Shown here: one piece after another, positions 1-6,227 of the stretch
Numbering within the stretch: the stretch's first letter is position 1
Layout of the letters: each line of letters starts with the position of its first letter
NCBI GenBank assembly: GCA_964484935.1
Contig: CAZAFW010000050.1
Location: 1 to 10,348 of the forward strand
Direction of reading: 5' to 3'
Source of the DNA: BM714 sp964484935
GTDB lineage: Bacteria; Bacillota; Clostridia; Peptostreptococcales; BM714
Length of the DNA stretch: 10,348 nucleotides
The notes under the pieces: generated by a model
The model's input: the letters and a program-made list of their open reading frames with translations, nothing else
The model's database searches: none
Told to the model about the DNA's origin: nothing
Translations under genes and position numbers: made by a program

Positions 1-1
1 C

Positions 2-1198
2 TTACAGTCCGGCCTCTTTCCTTAGAATGTCGGCCTTGTCTGTTTTCTCCCATTCAACTCCAAGGTCTTCCCTTCCCATGTGTCCGTAGGCGGCAAGATT
101 CTTGTATATGGGCTTCCTGAGGTCGAGCTTTTCAATGATTGCCGCGGGCCTCAGATCAAAATGCTTCTGAACCAGCTCGGAAATCCTGTCCTCGTCGATT
201 TTTGCAGTTCCAAAGGTTTCCACCATTACAGATACCGGACGGGCAACCCCTATTGCATATGCCAGCTGAACCTCGCACTTGTCGGCAAGTCCCGCTGCCA
301 CTACATTCTTGGCAACATATCTTGCTGCATAAGATGCCGAACGGTCAACCTTTGTGGGATCTTTCCCCGAGAAGGCTCCGCCTCCGTGTCTGGAATATCC
401 TCCATAAGTATCTACAATTATTTTCCTTCCTGTAAGGCCTGCATCGCCCTGCGGGCCTCCAATTACAAATTTACCCGTAGGATTCACATAGTACTTTGTA
501 TTCTCATCGAGCAGGTTCTTAGGTACCACAGCCTTTATCACGTGCTCTATCATGTCTTTTTCAATTTCGTCATGGCTTGCTATATCACTGTGCTGAGTTG
601 AAATGACAACGGCGTCCACCCTTGCCGGCTTTCCGTCAACATACTCTACGGTAACCTGCGACTTTCCATCCGGTCTCAGATACTTAAGATCGAAAGATTT
701 GTCCTTTCTCACAGCCGCGAGCCTTTTTACAAGCTTGTGGGCCAGCGAAATGGGAAGGGGCATCAATTCAGGCGTCTCGTTGCAGGCGAAGCCATACATT
801 AGCCCCTGGTCTCCAGCCCCTATCTGGTCGTAGGGATCTCCATCCTCTTGACCCTTCTTCTCAAGTGAATTATCCACTCCCAGAGCTATGTCCCCGGACT
901 GCTTGTGTATGGATGTGATAACCGAGCAAGTGTCGCAGTCAAATCCATATTTGGCCCTTGTGTATCCGATTTCCCTTACTGTTTCCCTTACAATTTCAGG
1001 AATCTCAACATAGCACTCAGTAGTTATTTCACCAACGACAAGCACAAGTCCCGTTGTGACAGTAGTCTCGCACGCAACCCTAGCCATTGGATCTTCTTTT
1101 ATTATGGCGTCGAGAATAGCATCTGAAATCTGGTCGCATATCTTGTCCGGATGGCCTTCTGTGACCGATTCCGCAGTCATTAAAAATCTTTTAGTCAT
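2..1198 (-). CDS. metK: S-adenosylmethionine synthetase (methionine adenosyltransferase)
   Basis: Makes S-adenosylmethionine from methionine and ATP in the cytoplasm, releasing phosphate and pyrophosphate. The 398-residue length is typical of bacterial MetK (about 380-400). Visible family motifs are the N-terminal GHPDKICDQISDA (residues 15-27), the GAGDQG hexapeptide (127-132) and the glycine-rich GGGAFSGKDPTKVDRS loop (272-287) that binds phosphate and metal. The ATG is preceded by a strong AGGAGG site (minus strand, 1206-1211), which fixes the start. The stop is TAA at 2-4, so the gene is complete but its terminator lies outside the window. It has its own promoter and a SAM-I riboswitch directly upstream, so expression should fall when SAM is abundant. 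Nothing is missing from the catalytic motifs. Confidence 0.98.
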   Translation of the reverse strand: MTKRFLMTAESVTEGHPDKICDQISDAILDAIIKEDPMARVACETTVTTGLVLVVGEITTECYVEIPEIVRETVREIGYTRAKYGFDCDTCSVITSIHKQSGDIALGVDNSLEKKGQEDGDPYDQIGAGDQGLMYGFACNETPELMPLPISLAHKLVKRLAAVRKDKSFDLKYLRPDGKSQVTVEYVDGKPARVDAVVISTQHSDIASHDEIEKDMIEHVIKAVVPKNLLDENTKYYVNPTGKFVIGGPQGDAGLTGRKIIVDTYGGYSRHGGGAFSGKDPTKVDRSASYAARYVAKNVVAAGLADKCEVQLAYAIGVARPVSVMVETFGTAKIDEDRISELVQKHFDLRPAAIIEKLDLRKPIYKNLAAYGHMGREDLGVEWEKTDKADILRKEAGL

Positions 1199-1260
1199 TT
1201 TACTTCCTCCTAGTTTGAATTGTTGATTTTGTTTCTTGATACCCGAACGAGCTGTCCGTC

Positions 1261-1288
1261 AAAAAAGCCCCTTCCATAAGGAAGAGGC
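1261..1288 (-). terminator. Intrinsic terminator of the SAM-I riboswitch
   Basis: On the minus strand GCCUCUUCC (1288-1280) pairs with GGAAGGGGC (1275-1267) around a UUAU loop. This gives nine pairs, one of them U-G, followed at once by six U residues (1266-1261). The hairpin lies between the aptamer and the metK ribosome binding site, as expected for transcription attenuation. Confidence 0.93.
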
Positions 1289-1403
1289 ATATTTATACCG
1301 TCTGTTCCTCATCTTCCAGATTCAATCTGTAGGATTTGGCACCGCGTATTGCTACCGGTTGCCGGGCTTCAAAGGGCCTATCCCTCCACCACTCTTGATA
1401 AGG
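1261..1403 (-). promoter_or_regulatory. SAM-I (S-box) riboswitch controlling metK
   Basis: Read on the minus strand, 1403 to 1307 has the S-box layout. P1 is a 7-bp stem, CCUUAUC (1403-1397) with GAUGAGG (1313-1307). It encloses the conserved core AAGAGUGGUGGAGGGA, then GGCCCU, GAAGCCCGGCAACC and GGUGCCAAAUCC. The expression platform is also visible: the 3' strand of P1 (1313-1307) can pair at six of seven positions with CCUCUUC (1287-1281). That antiterminator excludes both P1 and the terminator hairpin. SAM binding would stabilise P1, free 1281-1287 for the terminator and switch metK off. This is a sequence-level fit to a well-known class. No binding data are available here. Confidence 0.96.
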
Positions 1404-1434
1404 TATCAAGTTTTTATTGAGTTTTTACTAAAAT

Positions 1435-1463
1435 ATCATACACCTTTAAAAAATGCCTGTCAA
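1435..1463 (-). promoter_or_regulatory. Sigma-A promoter of metK
   Basis: The minus strand carries a perfect -35 TTGACA (1463-1458), a 17-bp spacer and a -10 TATGAT (1440-1435). Transcription would start near 1428, giving a leader of about 230 nt that contains the whole riboswitch. The -35 box begins only about 15 bp after the stop codon of the upstream membrane-protein gene, and no terminator is visible between them. Confidence 0.9.
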
Positions 1464-1478
1464 GAAATTCGTTTGTGC

Positions 1479-1955
1479 TTATATTATTAATGCATTGCTC
1501 AAGGCCATTACAATAACCGCTGCAATGCAGTCTCCGAGCAGTATTGCAAAAAAAGCCCTCTTTATTGGTATATTAAAAATTGATGCCGCCATTGCTCCCG
1601 TCCAAACGCCTGTCGTCGGCAAAGGCATTGCAACGAAAAGAACCAGCCCGTACGCGCTGTATTTTTTTATATTCTCCGACCTGCGCTTAGTCCTGTTTGT
1701 CAATGTGTCAACAATTCTGACACCCGCGTCGCTTCCCCTCATCCGTGTGAAAACCGGTTTCATGAAAAGAAGTATGAACGGAACTGGAAGCATGCTGCCG
1801 GCTATTGAAACCAACGCAGCCAAGTATGGATTCATTCCTTCCGCTATCCCCAACGGGATTGCGCCCCGAAGCTCAACCACAGGAAGCGCAGCGACCAGAA
1901 ACACCTGTATTTCCAAAGCTATGAAATTTAAAATCTTTTCAATAAACATCTCCAT
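1479..1955 (-). CDS. COG2426 / small multidrug export family membrane protein
   Basis: A 158-residue integral membrane protein with about four hydrophobic segments (roughly residues 11-37, 43-69, 101-127 and 131-157) and a basic loop around 86-98. Two motifs identify the family (Pfam Sm_multidrug_ex): PVVELRGAIPLG at 25-36 and PLPTTGVWTGAMAA at 111-124. They are arranged like the paired re-entrant helices of DedA-like proteins. Despite the family name, substrate and activity are not established, so a drug-export role should not be assumed. The start is the ATG at 1955, with GGGGG at 1966-1962 as ribosome binding site; a second in-frame ATG lies two codons in. It is in the same direction as metK, but metK has its own promoter. 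Readthrough from this gene would also pass through the riboswitch terminator. Confidence 0.88.
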   Translation of the reverse strand: MEMFIEKILNFIALEIQVFLVAALPVVELRGAIPLGIAEGMNPYLAALVSIAGSMLPVPFILLFMKPVFTRMRGSDAGVRIVDTLTNRTKRRSENIKKYSAYGLVLFVAMPLPTTGVWTGAMAASIFNIPIKRAFFAILLGDCIAAVIVMALSNALII

Positions 1956-1981
1956 CTTTTACCCCCGTTTTCCCTAACGAC

Positions 1982-2010
1982 ATTATACACTAATAGGCCG
2001 GTCCTTGCAT
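1982..2010 (-). promoter_or_regulatory. Possible promoter of the COG2426 gene
   Basis: The minus strand has a perfect -10 TATAAT (1987-1982) about 26 bp before the start codon. With a 17-bp spacer the -35 position reads ATGCAA, matching only three of six consensus bases. The -10 is convincing in position and sequence; the -35 is weak. Confidence 0.45.
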
Positions 2011-2048
2011 CAGGCAGTATAAAAGCAGTGGAAAGGAAAAGATAGATA

Positions 2049-2071
2049 GATATCAGATGTCAGATATCAGG
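2049..2071 (-). repeat. Heptad repeat block A (reverse orientation)
   Basis: Three 7-bp units follow one another on the plus strand: GATATCA, GATGTCA and GATATCA. On the minus strand they read CTGATAT, CTGACAT and TGATATC, preceded by TTTCC. The flanks are purine-rich on the plus strand, so pyrimidine-rich on the strand that carries CTG. This is the same arrangement as the plus-oriented blocks elsewhere in the window. The left end runs into a GATA-type run at 2041-2052. Confidence 0.85.
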
Positions 2072-2158
2072 AAAGACAAAAAAGCAAAAGAAGAGAGCAA
2101 AAAAGCTTTCAAATGTATTTCAATGTTTTTCTTTTTTTAACTTGCACTTAATCTTTTA

Positions 2159-2186
2159 CTGCAAACTGCCTACTGCAAGTTGCCCG
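2159..2186 (+). repeat. Heptad repeat block B (CTGC type)
   Basis: Exactly four contiguous 7-bp units at 2159-2186: CTGCAAA, CTGCCTA, CTGCAAG and a divergent TTGCCCG. The first three keep CTGC fixed and vary the last three bases. The block is flanked by T-rich sequence on the same strand. The second unit, CTGCCTA, recurs as the first unit of the block at 6194. Confidence 0.75.
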
Positions 2187-2222
2187 ATGTTCTTTCTTTT
2201 TCTGTCTGATTACTCACACCAA

Positions 2223-2387
2223 TGAATTTTCGGCTACACCCTTCATGCGGTTATTCATTCCGTTTCGTCTTTCGGCAAAACCTAAAATCCACAAACTCGC
2301 TTCGCTTCAAACAGAGTGGATTTTTTTACGGTTTAGCCTTATCCCAAACGGTGAAAAACAACGCATCGGGAGATGCCGTGCAATTCA
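2223..2387. repeat. 165-nt foldback (imperfect palindromic) element
   Basis: The two halves pair over almost their full length. Arms, outside to inside: TGAATT 2223-2228 with AATTCA 2382-2387; CGGC 2231-2234 with GCCG 2375-2378; CCC 2239-2241 with GGG 2368-2370; ATGCG 2245-2249 with CGCAT 2362-2366; TT 2251-2252 with AA 2360-2361; TTCA 2254-2257 with TGAA 2352-2355; CCGTTT 2260-2265 with AAACGG 2346-2351; GGC 2274-2276 with GCC 2336-2338; AAACC 2278-2282 with GGTTT 2330-2334; and AAAATCCAC 2284-2292 with GTGGATTTT 2316-2324. That is about 47 pairs around a 23-nt loop (2293-2315), which contains the tandem GCTTCGCTTC. The inner stem ends in seven Ts, so it could also terminate plus-strand transcription. 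No transposase is present. It looks like a MITE-like or structured dispersed repeat, but copies elsewhere cannot be seen from here. Confidence 0.8.
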
Positions 2388-2423
2388 AAGCTGCAAGTAA
2401 CTGGCCTTTTGCTATCGCTCTTG

Positions 2424-2551
2424 CTGACATCTGTCATCTGATATCTGTCCTTTATCCTTATCTTTTTCCTGACATCTGACAACTGATATCTGTCTTTTCT
2501 CTTTTCTCTTTTCGCTTTTACTGACATCTGATATCTGACAACTGACAACTG
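2424..2551 (+). repeat. Heptad repeat array C (three blocks)
   Basis: Three blocks, each of about four 7-bp units, lie at 2424-2450, 2469-2496 and 2521-2551. Units are CTGACAT, CTGATAT, CTGACAA, CTGTCAT and similar: CTG is invariant and the next four bases vary within a narrow set. The spacers (2451-2468 and 2497-2520) are almost purely pyrimidine, of TTTTCTC type, and the last block runs into seven Ts. Because the unit is not a multiple of three but recurs regularly, translated frames across it give spurious repetitive peptides of RYQxSDV type. Confidence 0.9.
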
Positions 2552-2596
2552 TTTTTTTGTAACCCTTTCTTAATGCAGTCCCTCCGCCGCCGGATG

Positions 2597-2602
2597 TATA
2601 AT
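2597..2602 (+). promoter_or_regulatory. -10 box of the ttcA operon
   Basis: A perfect TATAAT lies 31 bp before the ttcA ATG, which would give a 5' leader of roughly 25 nt carrying the AGGAG site. I see no good -35 at 16-18 bp upstream; TTAATG at 2570-2575 is too far away. An upstream in-frame ATG at 2601 overlaps this box, which argues that 2634 is the true start. Confidence 0.6.
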
Positions 2603-2633
2603 GAATGCATCGGAACAGCGAAAGGAGACTTAT

Positions 2634-3356
2634 ATGCGAAAAGTGCTCGGCTGCATGCGAAAAGCGGCTCAGGAATATGAAATGATTGCCCCCGGAGACG
2701 TCATAGGGGTTGGAATATCGGGCGGGAAGGATTCCCTCGCCCTTCTTTACGGGCTCCACCTCATGAAAAACTTCTATCCCGTCCCGTATGAAATAAAGGC
2801 CTTTTCGATAGACATGGGATATGAGGATTTTGACTTCAATCCGGTTAAACAGTTTTGCGACAGTCTCGGCATCGAGTATTTCATCGAAGAGACAAAAATC
2901 TACAAGATAGTCTTCGATGTGCGAAACGAGAAGAATCCATGCGCGCTGTGCGCAAACCTCAGGAGGGGAGCCCTTTACAACCTTCTTAAAAGGCACAAGG
3001 TCAGCAAGGCAGCCCTGGGCCACCACCGCGACGATGCTATAGAAACGCTTCTCCTCAGCATGCTCTACGAAGGCAGGATACACTCCTTCAAGCCTGTCAC
3101 ATACCTCGACAGGCAAGAAATGACGGTAATCAGGCCCATGGTCTATGCCGAGGAAAAAGACATAATCGGCGCAACAAGGCGCCACAAGTTCCCTGTAATA
3201 AAAAGCAAGTGCCCCATGGAGGGCCGCACGCGAAGGGACTACATGAAAGAGCTGCTTCGCGGAATCGACAGCCAAGCCCCAAGGGGCAGGGATAATTTGC
3301 TAAAGGCTCTTACAAACCCCGGGCAAATGAGCATTTGGGAACCCAAGTGCAAATGA
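2634..3356 (+). CDS. ttcA: TtcA-family tRNA 2-thiocytidine synthetase (PP-loop ATPase)
   Basis: The family adenylates a tRNA cytidine (C32 in E. coli) and exchanges its oxygen for sulfur, using a [4Fe-4S] cluster. From the ATG at 2634 the protein has 240 residues, shorter than E. coli TtcA (about 311). The core is complete: PP-loop SGGKDS at 29-34, CALC at 103-106 followed by NLRRGALYNLL, GHHRDDAIETL at 129-139, RPMVYAEEKDII at 167-178, and the third cluster cysteine in KCPMEG (C193). The CxxC plus distant Cys pattern and the LRRG / GHHRDD context distinguish it from TilS. An ATG 33 bp upstream is in frame but overlaps the -10 box; AGGAG at 2623-2627, 6 nt before 2634, supports the shorter form. 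It is followed after 22 nt by the phosphodiester glycosidase gene, so the two are probably cotranscribed. The exact tRNA target in this organism is inferred from the family. Confidence 0.87.
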   Translation: MRKVLGCMRKAAQEYEMIAPGDVIGVGISGGKDSLALLYGLHLMKNFYPVPYEIKAFSIDMGYEDFDFNPVKQFCDSLGIEYFIEETKIYKIVFDVRNEKNPCALCANLRRGALYNLLKRHKVSKAALGHHRDDAIETLLLSMLYEGRIHSFKPVTYLDRQEMTVIRPMVYAEEKDIIGATRRHKFPVIKSKCPMEGRTRRDYMKELLRGIDSQAPRGRDNLLKALTNPGQMSIWEPKCK

Positions 3357-3378
3357 ATGCGAAAGGAGAAATCCGGAT

Positions 3379-6165
3379 ATGAAAAAAATAAATTCGATAT
3401 GTCTCATCCTGTCTTGCATTCTGGCGTCAGCAACTTTTTCCCATGCCGACTACAATGTTTTGAACAGGGAAACTTTCACCGAACAAATCGGAAACGGAGT
3501 TACCTACACGGAAGACCTGCTTCTTACAGAGAGGGGCCACATATCCGTGCGCATACTCGAAGGAAGCGTTACAGGCGGCACAAGCATTGGCGTTTTATCC
3601 AACCCCTATGTCAACAAGCGTTCGACCCTTTCGGAGCTTGCAGGCGGAGAGCCTTCGGCAATAGGACTAATAAACGGCGACTTCTTCGACACTGGACTTT
3701 CGGCATCAATGGGCCCGTTAGTAAAGGACGGAGTCCTTTTGTCAAGCTCAATAGGCGACCCCAGCTTCAACGCGGCATGGGCAGACTCGGAGGGCATGCT
3801 TCAAATAGGCGAAATGTTCGATGAATCTTACACGATAAACAACCCTTTAAACGAAAAAGAAATTGCCGTATCATACATAAACAAGCCCTATCTCGAGCCC
3901 GGCAAGGTCATAGTCTACAATGCCTCGTGGCAAGGGCTGCCGCCGCAAAAGCCCGACTCGGTCTACATGGGGATTTCAGATGGAAAGGTTGAATCCTTCG
4001 TAACCTCGGTATCCGAATTCGGCGATATTAAACCCGATTTCATAGTTGCGGCAAGGGGCGGGGTGAAAACCGAGCTGATGGATGCCTTCAAGGAGAACCA
4101 GCGCGCAAGTCTCGATATAAACATAAAACCCTCCCTTTCCGATATTGCAAATGCAATAGGGGGAGGAAGCATACTCCTTGATGGCGGCAACCTTCCGGAA
4201 TCGTTTTCACTCCCCATATCGGGACTCCATCCCAGGACGGCGCTTGGGATCAACGAAAAGGGAGACCGCTTCTATCTGCTGGCCGTAGACGGCAGAAACC
4301 CTTCGGCAACAGGCATGAGCGAGACGGAACTGGCCCTCTACATGAAAAGTCTCGGCATTTGGACCGCCATAAACCTTGACGGCGGAGGCTCCACCCAAAT
4401 GATGGCAAGGCGGCTCGGTCAAAGCACCGTTACAATCGCAAACACACCCTCAGGAGGAACAGAAAGGCGCATAGCAAACGCAATCGCTGTCATAAGCCCT
4501 CAAGAAAGCCTCGCGCCTTATGATTTTAAAATCGCAGTTTCAAACGACAAAGTGGCATACGGGACATCGAGGAAACTTGAGACGCATTTCTTCGACAAGA
4601 ATTTCAATCCGGCCATAGACGATTCAAATTCCATAGACTGGCTCGTCCAAGGAAACGGAACAGTTGAAAACAGGCGCTTCTATCCCGGAGAAACTGGGCA
4701 ATACAGAATTACCGGAACCTACAAAGGAAACTCACGCAGCATAAATTTGACTTGCGTCGGAGAAACCGTCGGCCTCAGGCTCGCCCCAAGGAGCATTTCA
4801 CTGGACTTGGGCGAAACAGCGGAGATTGAAGCCGTCGTGCACACCGCTCAGGGATACGACATTCCCGTGGATTTGCAGGACTTGTCCATAAGCTTTCCAG
4901 ACCGGCTTGGCGAATTGAAGGGACAGACATTCACCGCATCAAACAGGGCAGCAAGCGGAAAAATAACCGCAACATTTCAAGGCAATACTGACGAAATACC
5001 CGTTTCCATAGGATACTCGTCCTTCGTATTCAACGACTTCGAAAGCGCCGGGGACACCTTTTCAGCCTATCCCGATGCCGTCACAGGCTCATATGGGCTG
5101 GATGAAACCATAATTAAAAACGGCGAATCTTCAGGTTTGATGGCATACGACTTCACAAAAACAGACGCCACCAGGGCGGCATATGTAAACATTGACCACA
5201 CGCTCTACTCCACGCCGTCGCACTTGGGTCTTTGGGTTAAAGGCGACCAAGGCGGAGGCCACTGGCTAAGGGCGCGCATAAAAGACAGCGACGGCAAAAC
5301 AAGCACAATAGACTTGGCCCGCTACGTAGACTGGACAGGATGGCGGTTCGTAGAGGCAAAAATACCCCAAAGCGCCGTTTTTCCGGTGAAACTGGAAAAA
5401 GTCTACCTGGTTGAAACAGACCCGGAAAACAAAACTGAGGGACGGATATGGCTCGACGATTTAACGGCTTTTTACAAGACTCCATACAGTGGGCAGCTGA
5501 ATTCCACGGGTATAAAAGTCCCCGATGACAAAAACCTTATGAGAAGCAATCCGGAAAATCCGGACTTGTCGATTACAGTTCTCGGAAACACCTCGCCCGT
5601 ATCAACGCTGCTCGACAGGCTGATACACATAAGCTTGTCAAAACTGGCAAATGAATCCGATTTCCTTGTTTCCTCGGGAACGCTTAGCGAAGAACTGGAA
5701 AAGAGGATAACAGCTCCTGTAATAGGCGGCGAAGAAAGTTTTTCATTGGCCGGAGGCAAAAACCTGCTCGTGCTCAGGCTCGACAATTCATCACAAAATG
5801 GACTCCGCGCCTCAAACCCTGCGCAGATACCTTGGCTGAGAAACAAGCTTGAGAACGCTTCAGAAAAAAACATCCTTCTCTCCATGTCCTACTCGTGGAA
5901 ATTCTCGGACCCGCTAGAGGAAGAACTGGTGCTGGGGTGGCTTGAAGACTACAGGACAAGAACCGGAGGAAAAACATATGCGGCAACCCCTTCACAAGAC
6001 GGGGAAATGCATACCGAAATGAAAAACGGGCTTAAAATCATCAAGGCCCCTTCAACACCCGACGTCAAAGGTCGGGACATATTCTCCGGCCTCGACATCA
6101 TGACAATCTACATGACAGAAGAAGGACTCAAATACACAGTCGATCCAATCTATAAAAGACCGTAA
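3379..6165 (+). CDS. Secreted phosphodiester glycosidase (NAGPA/DUF2233) with CBM-like and degenerate phosphoesterase-like C-terminal domains
   Basis: A 928-residue exported protein. Residues 1-23 form a signal peptide: KK, a hydrophobic core, then a likely cleavage near SHA-D. Residues about 90-375 are the phosphodiester glycosidase domain of the NAGPA family, which cleaves sugar-phosphodiester bonds. Motifs are LINGDFFD (97-104), HPRTALGINEKGD (284-296), LAVDGRNPSATG (301-312) and INLDGGGSTQMM (331-342). Residues 380-545 look like beta-rich Ig-like linker domains. Residues 546-700 start with FNDFE, contain LGLWVKGD and end IWLDDLTAFY, as in jelly-roll carbohydrate-binding modules. Residues 725-925 resemble a calcineurin-like phosphoesterase fold that has lost its metal ligands. 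No LPXTG, S-layer repeat or C-terminal anchor is visible, so it is probably released or loosely wall-bound. AGGAG at 3364-3368 precedes the ATG by 10 nt. It is the second gene of the ttcA operon. The natural substrate, perhaps a wall or exopolysaccharide phosphodiester, is inference. Confidence 0.88.
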   Translation: MKKINSICLILSCILASATFSHADYNVLNRETFTEQIGNGVTYTEDLLLTERGHISVRILEGSVTGGTSIGVLSNPYVNKRSTLSELAGGEPSAIGLINGDFFDTGLSASMGPLVKDGVLLSSSIGDPSFNAAWADSEGMLQIGEMFDESYTINNPLNEKEIAVSYINKPYLEPGKVIVYNASWQGLPPQKPDSVYMGISDGKVESFVTSVSEFGDIKPDFIVAARGGVKTELMDAFKENQRASLDINIKPSLSDIANAIGGGSILLDGGNLPESFSLPISGLHPRTALGINEKGDRFYLLAVDGRNPSATGMSETELALYMKSLGIWTAINLDGGGSTQMMARRLGQSTVTIANTPSGGTERRIANAIAVISPQESLAPYDFKIAVSNDKVAYGTSRKLETHFFDKNFNPAIDDSNSIDWLVQGNGTVENRRFYPGETGQYRITGTYKGNSRSINLTCVGETVGLRLAPRSISLDLGETAEIEAVVHTAQGYDIPVDLQDLSISFPDRLGELKGQTFTASNRAASGKITATFQGNTDEIPVSIGYSSFVFNDFESAGDTFSAYPDAVTGSYGLDETIIKNGESSGLMAYDFTKTDATRAAYVNIDHTLYSTPSHLGLWVKGDQGGGHWLRARIKDSDGKTSTIDLARYVDWTGWRFVEAKIPQSAVFPVKLEKVYLVETDPENKTEGRIWLDDLTAFYKTPYSGQLNSTGIKVPDDKNLMRSNPENPDLSITVLGNTSPVSTLLDRLIHISLSKLANESDFLVSSGTLSEELEKRITAPVIGGEESFSLAGGKNLLVLRLDNSSQNGLRASNPAQIPWLRNKLENASEKNILLSMSYSWKFSDPLEEELVLGWLEDYRTRTGGKTYAATPSQDGEMHTEMKNGLKIIKAPSTPDVKGRDIFSGLDIMTIYMTEEGLKYTVDPIYKRP

Positions 6166-6194
6166 GAAAGGAAACCCACAAAGGGTTTCCTTTC
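6166..6194 (+). terminator. Terminator of the ttcA-glycosidase operon
   Basis: GAAAGGAAACCC (6166-6177) pairs perfectly with GGGTTTCCTTTC (6183-6194), 12 bp with a 5-nt loop, beginning immediately after the stop codon. There is no long T tract after the stem, although its 3' arm is T-rich. It could also act on minus-strand readthrough from the convergent pgi operon. Confidence 0.75.
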
Positions 6195-6222
6195 TGCCTA
6201 CTGCTCACTGCTCACTGCCAGC
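6194..6222 (+). repeat. Heptad repeat block D (CTGC type)
   Basis: Four contiguous 7-bp units at 6194-6221: CTGCCTA, CTGCTCA, CTGCTCA and CTGCCAG. It shares its first base with the last base of the terminator stem. CTGC is fixed in all units. It belongs to the same subtype as the block at 2159. Confidence 0.85.
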
Positions 6223-6227
6223 TTCAA

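Larger units (their letters stand above)
1956..2633. other. Divergent intergenic region without a credible gene
   Basis: About 680 bases separate two divergently transcribed genes. The region holds a -10 box for each gene, five blocks of degenerate heptad repeats, several pyrimidine-rich tracts and a long foldback element (each listed separately). Open frames in it are short, lack good ribosome binding sites, and cross the repeats and the hairpin, so I do not call any gene. At 2075-2158 I see only A-rich then T-rich sequence with no clear structure. Confidence 0.75.

Noticed and set aside
80..601. Plus-strand 173-codon frame inside metK
   Set aside because: It is antisense to metK, has no family resemblance, and is a shadow of a well-conserved gene.
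1453..1977. Plus-strand 174-codon frame
   Set aside because: It is the antisense shadow of the COG2426 membrane-protein gene, which has the recognised family motifs.
2222..2479. Plus-strand 85-codon frame
   Set aside because: It runs across the whole foldback element and into a repeat block; the open frame is explained by those structures.
2339..2548. Minus-strand 69-codon frame with repetitive peptide
   Set aside because: It consists mainly of translated heptad repeats and pyrimidine tracts, with no credible ribosome binding site.
2424..2551. Repeat array considered as a CRISPR array
   Set aside because: Repeats are only 7 bp, are contiguous within blocks, the spacers are low-complexity pyrimidine tracts, and there are no cas genes.
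2424..2551. Heptad array considered as replication-origin iterons or DnaA boxes
   Set aside because: No TTATCCACA-type boxes, no replication gene beside it, and similar blocks occur at other intergenic sites in the window.
2601..2633. Earlier in-frame ATG start for ttcA
   Set aside because: The ATG at 2601 overlaps the TATAAT box and has no ribosome binding site; the ATG at 2634 has AGGAG at the right distance.
2412..3275. Minus-strand 287-codon frame opposite ttcA
   Set aside because: It is antisense to a strongly supported enzyme gene, resembles no family, and its C-terminal part is only translated heptad repeats.
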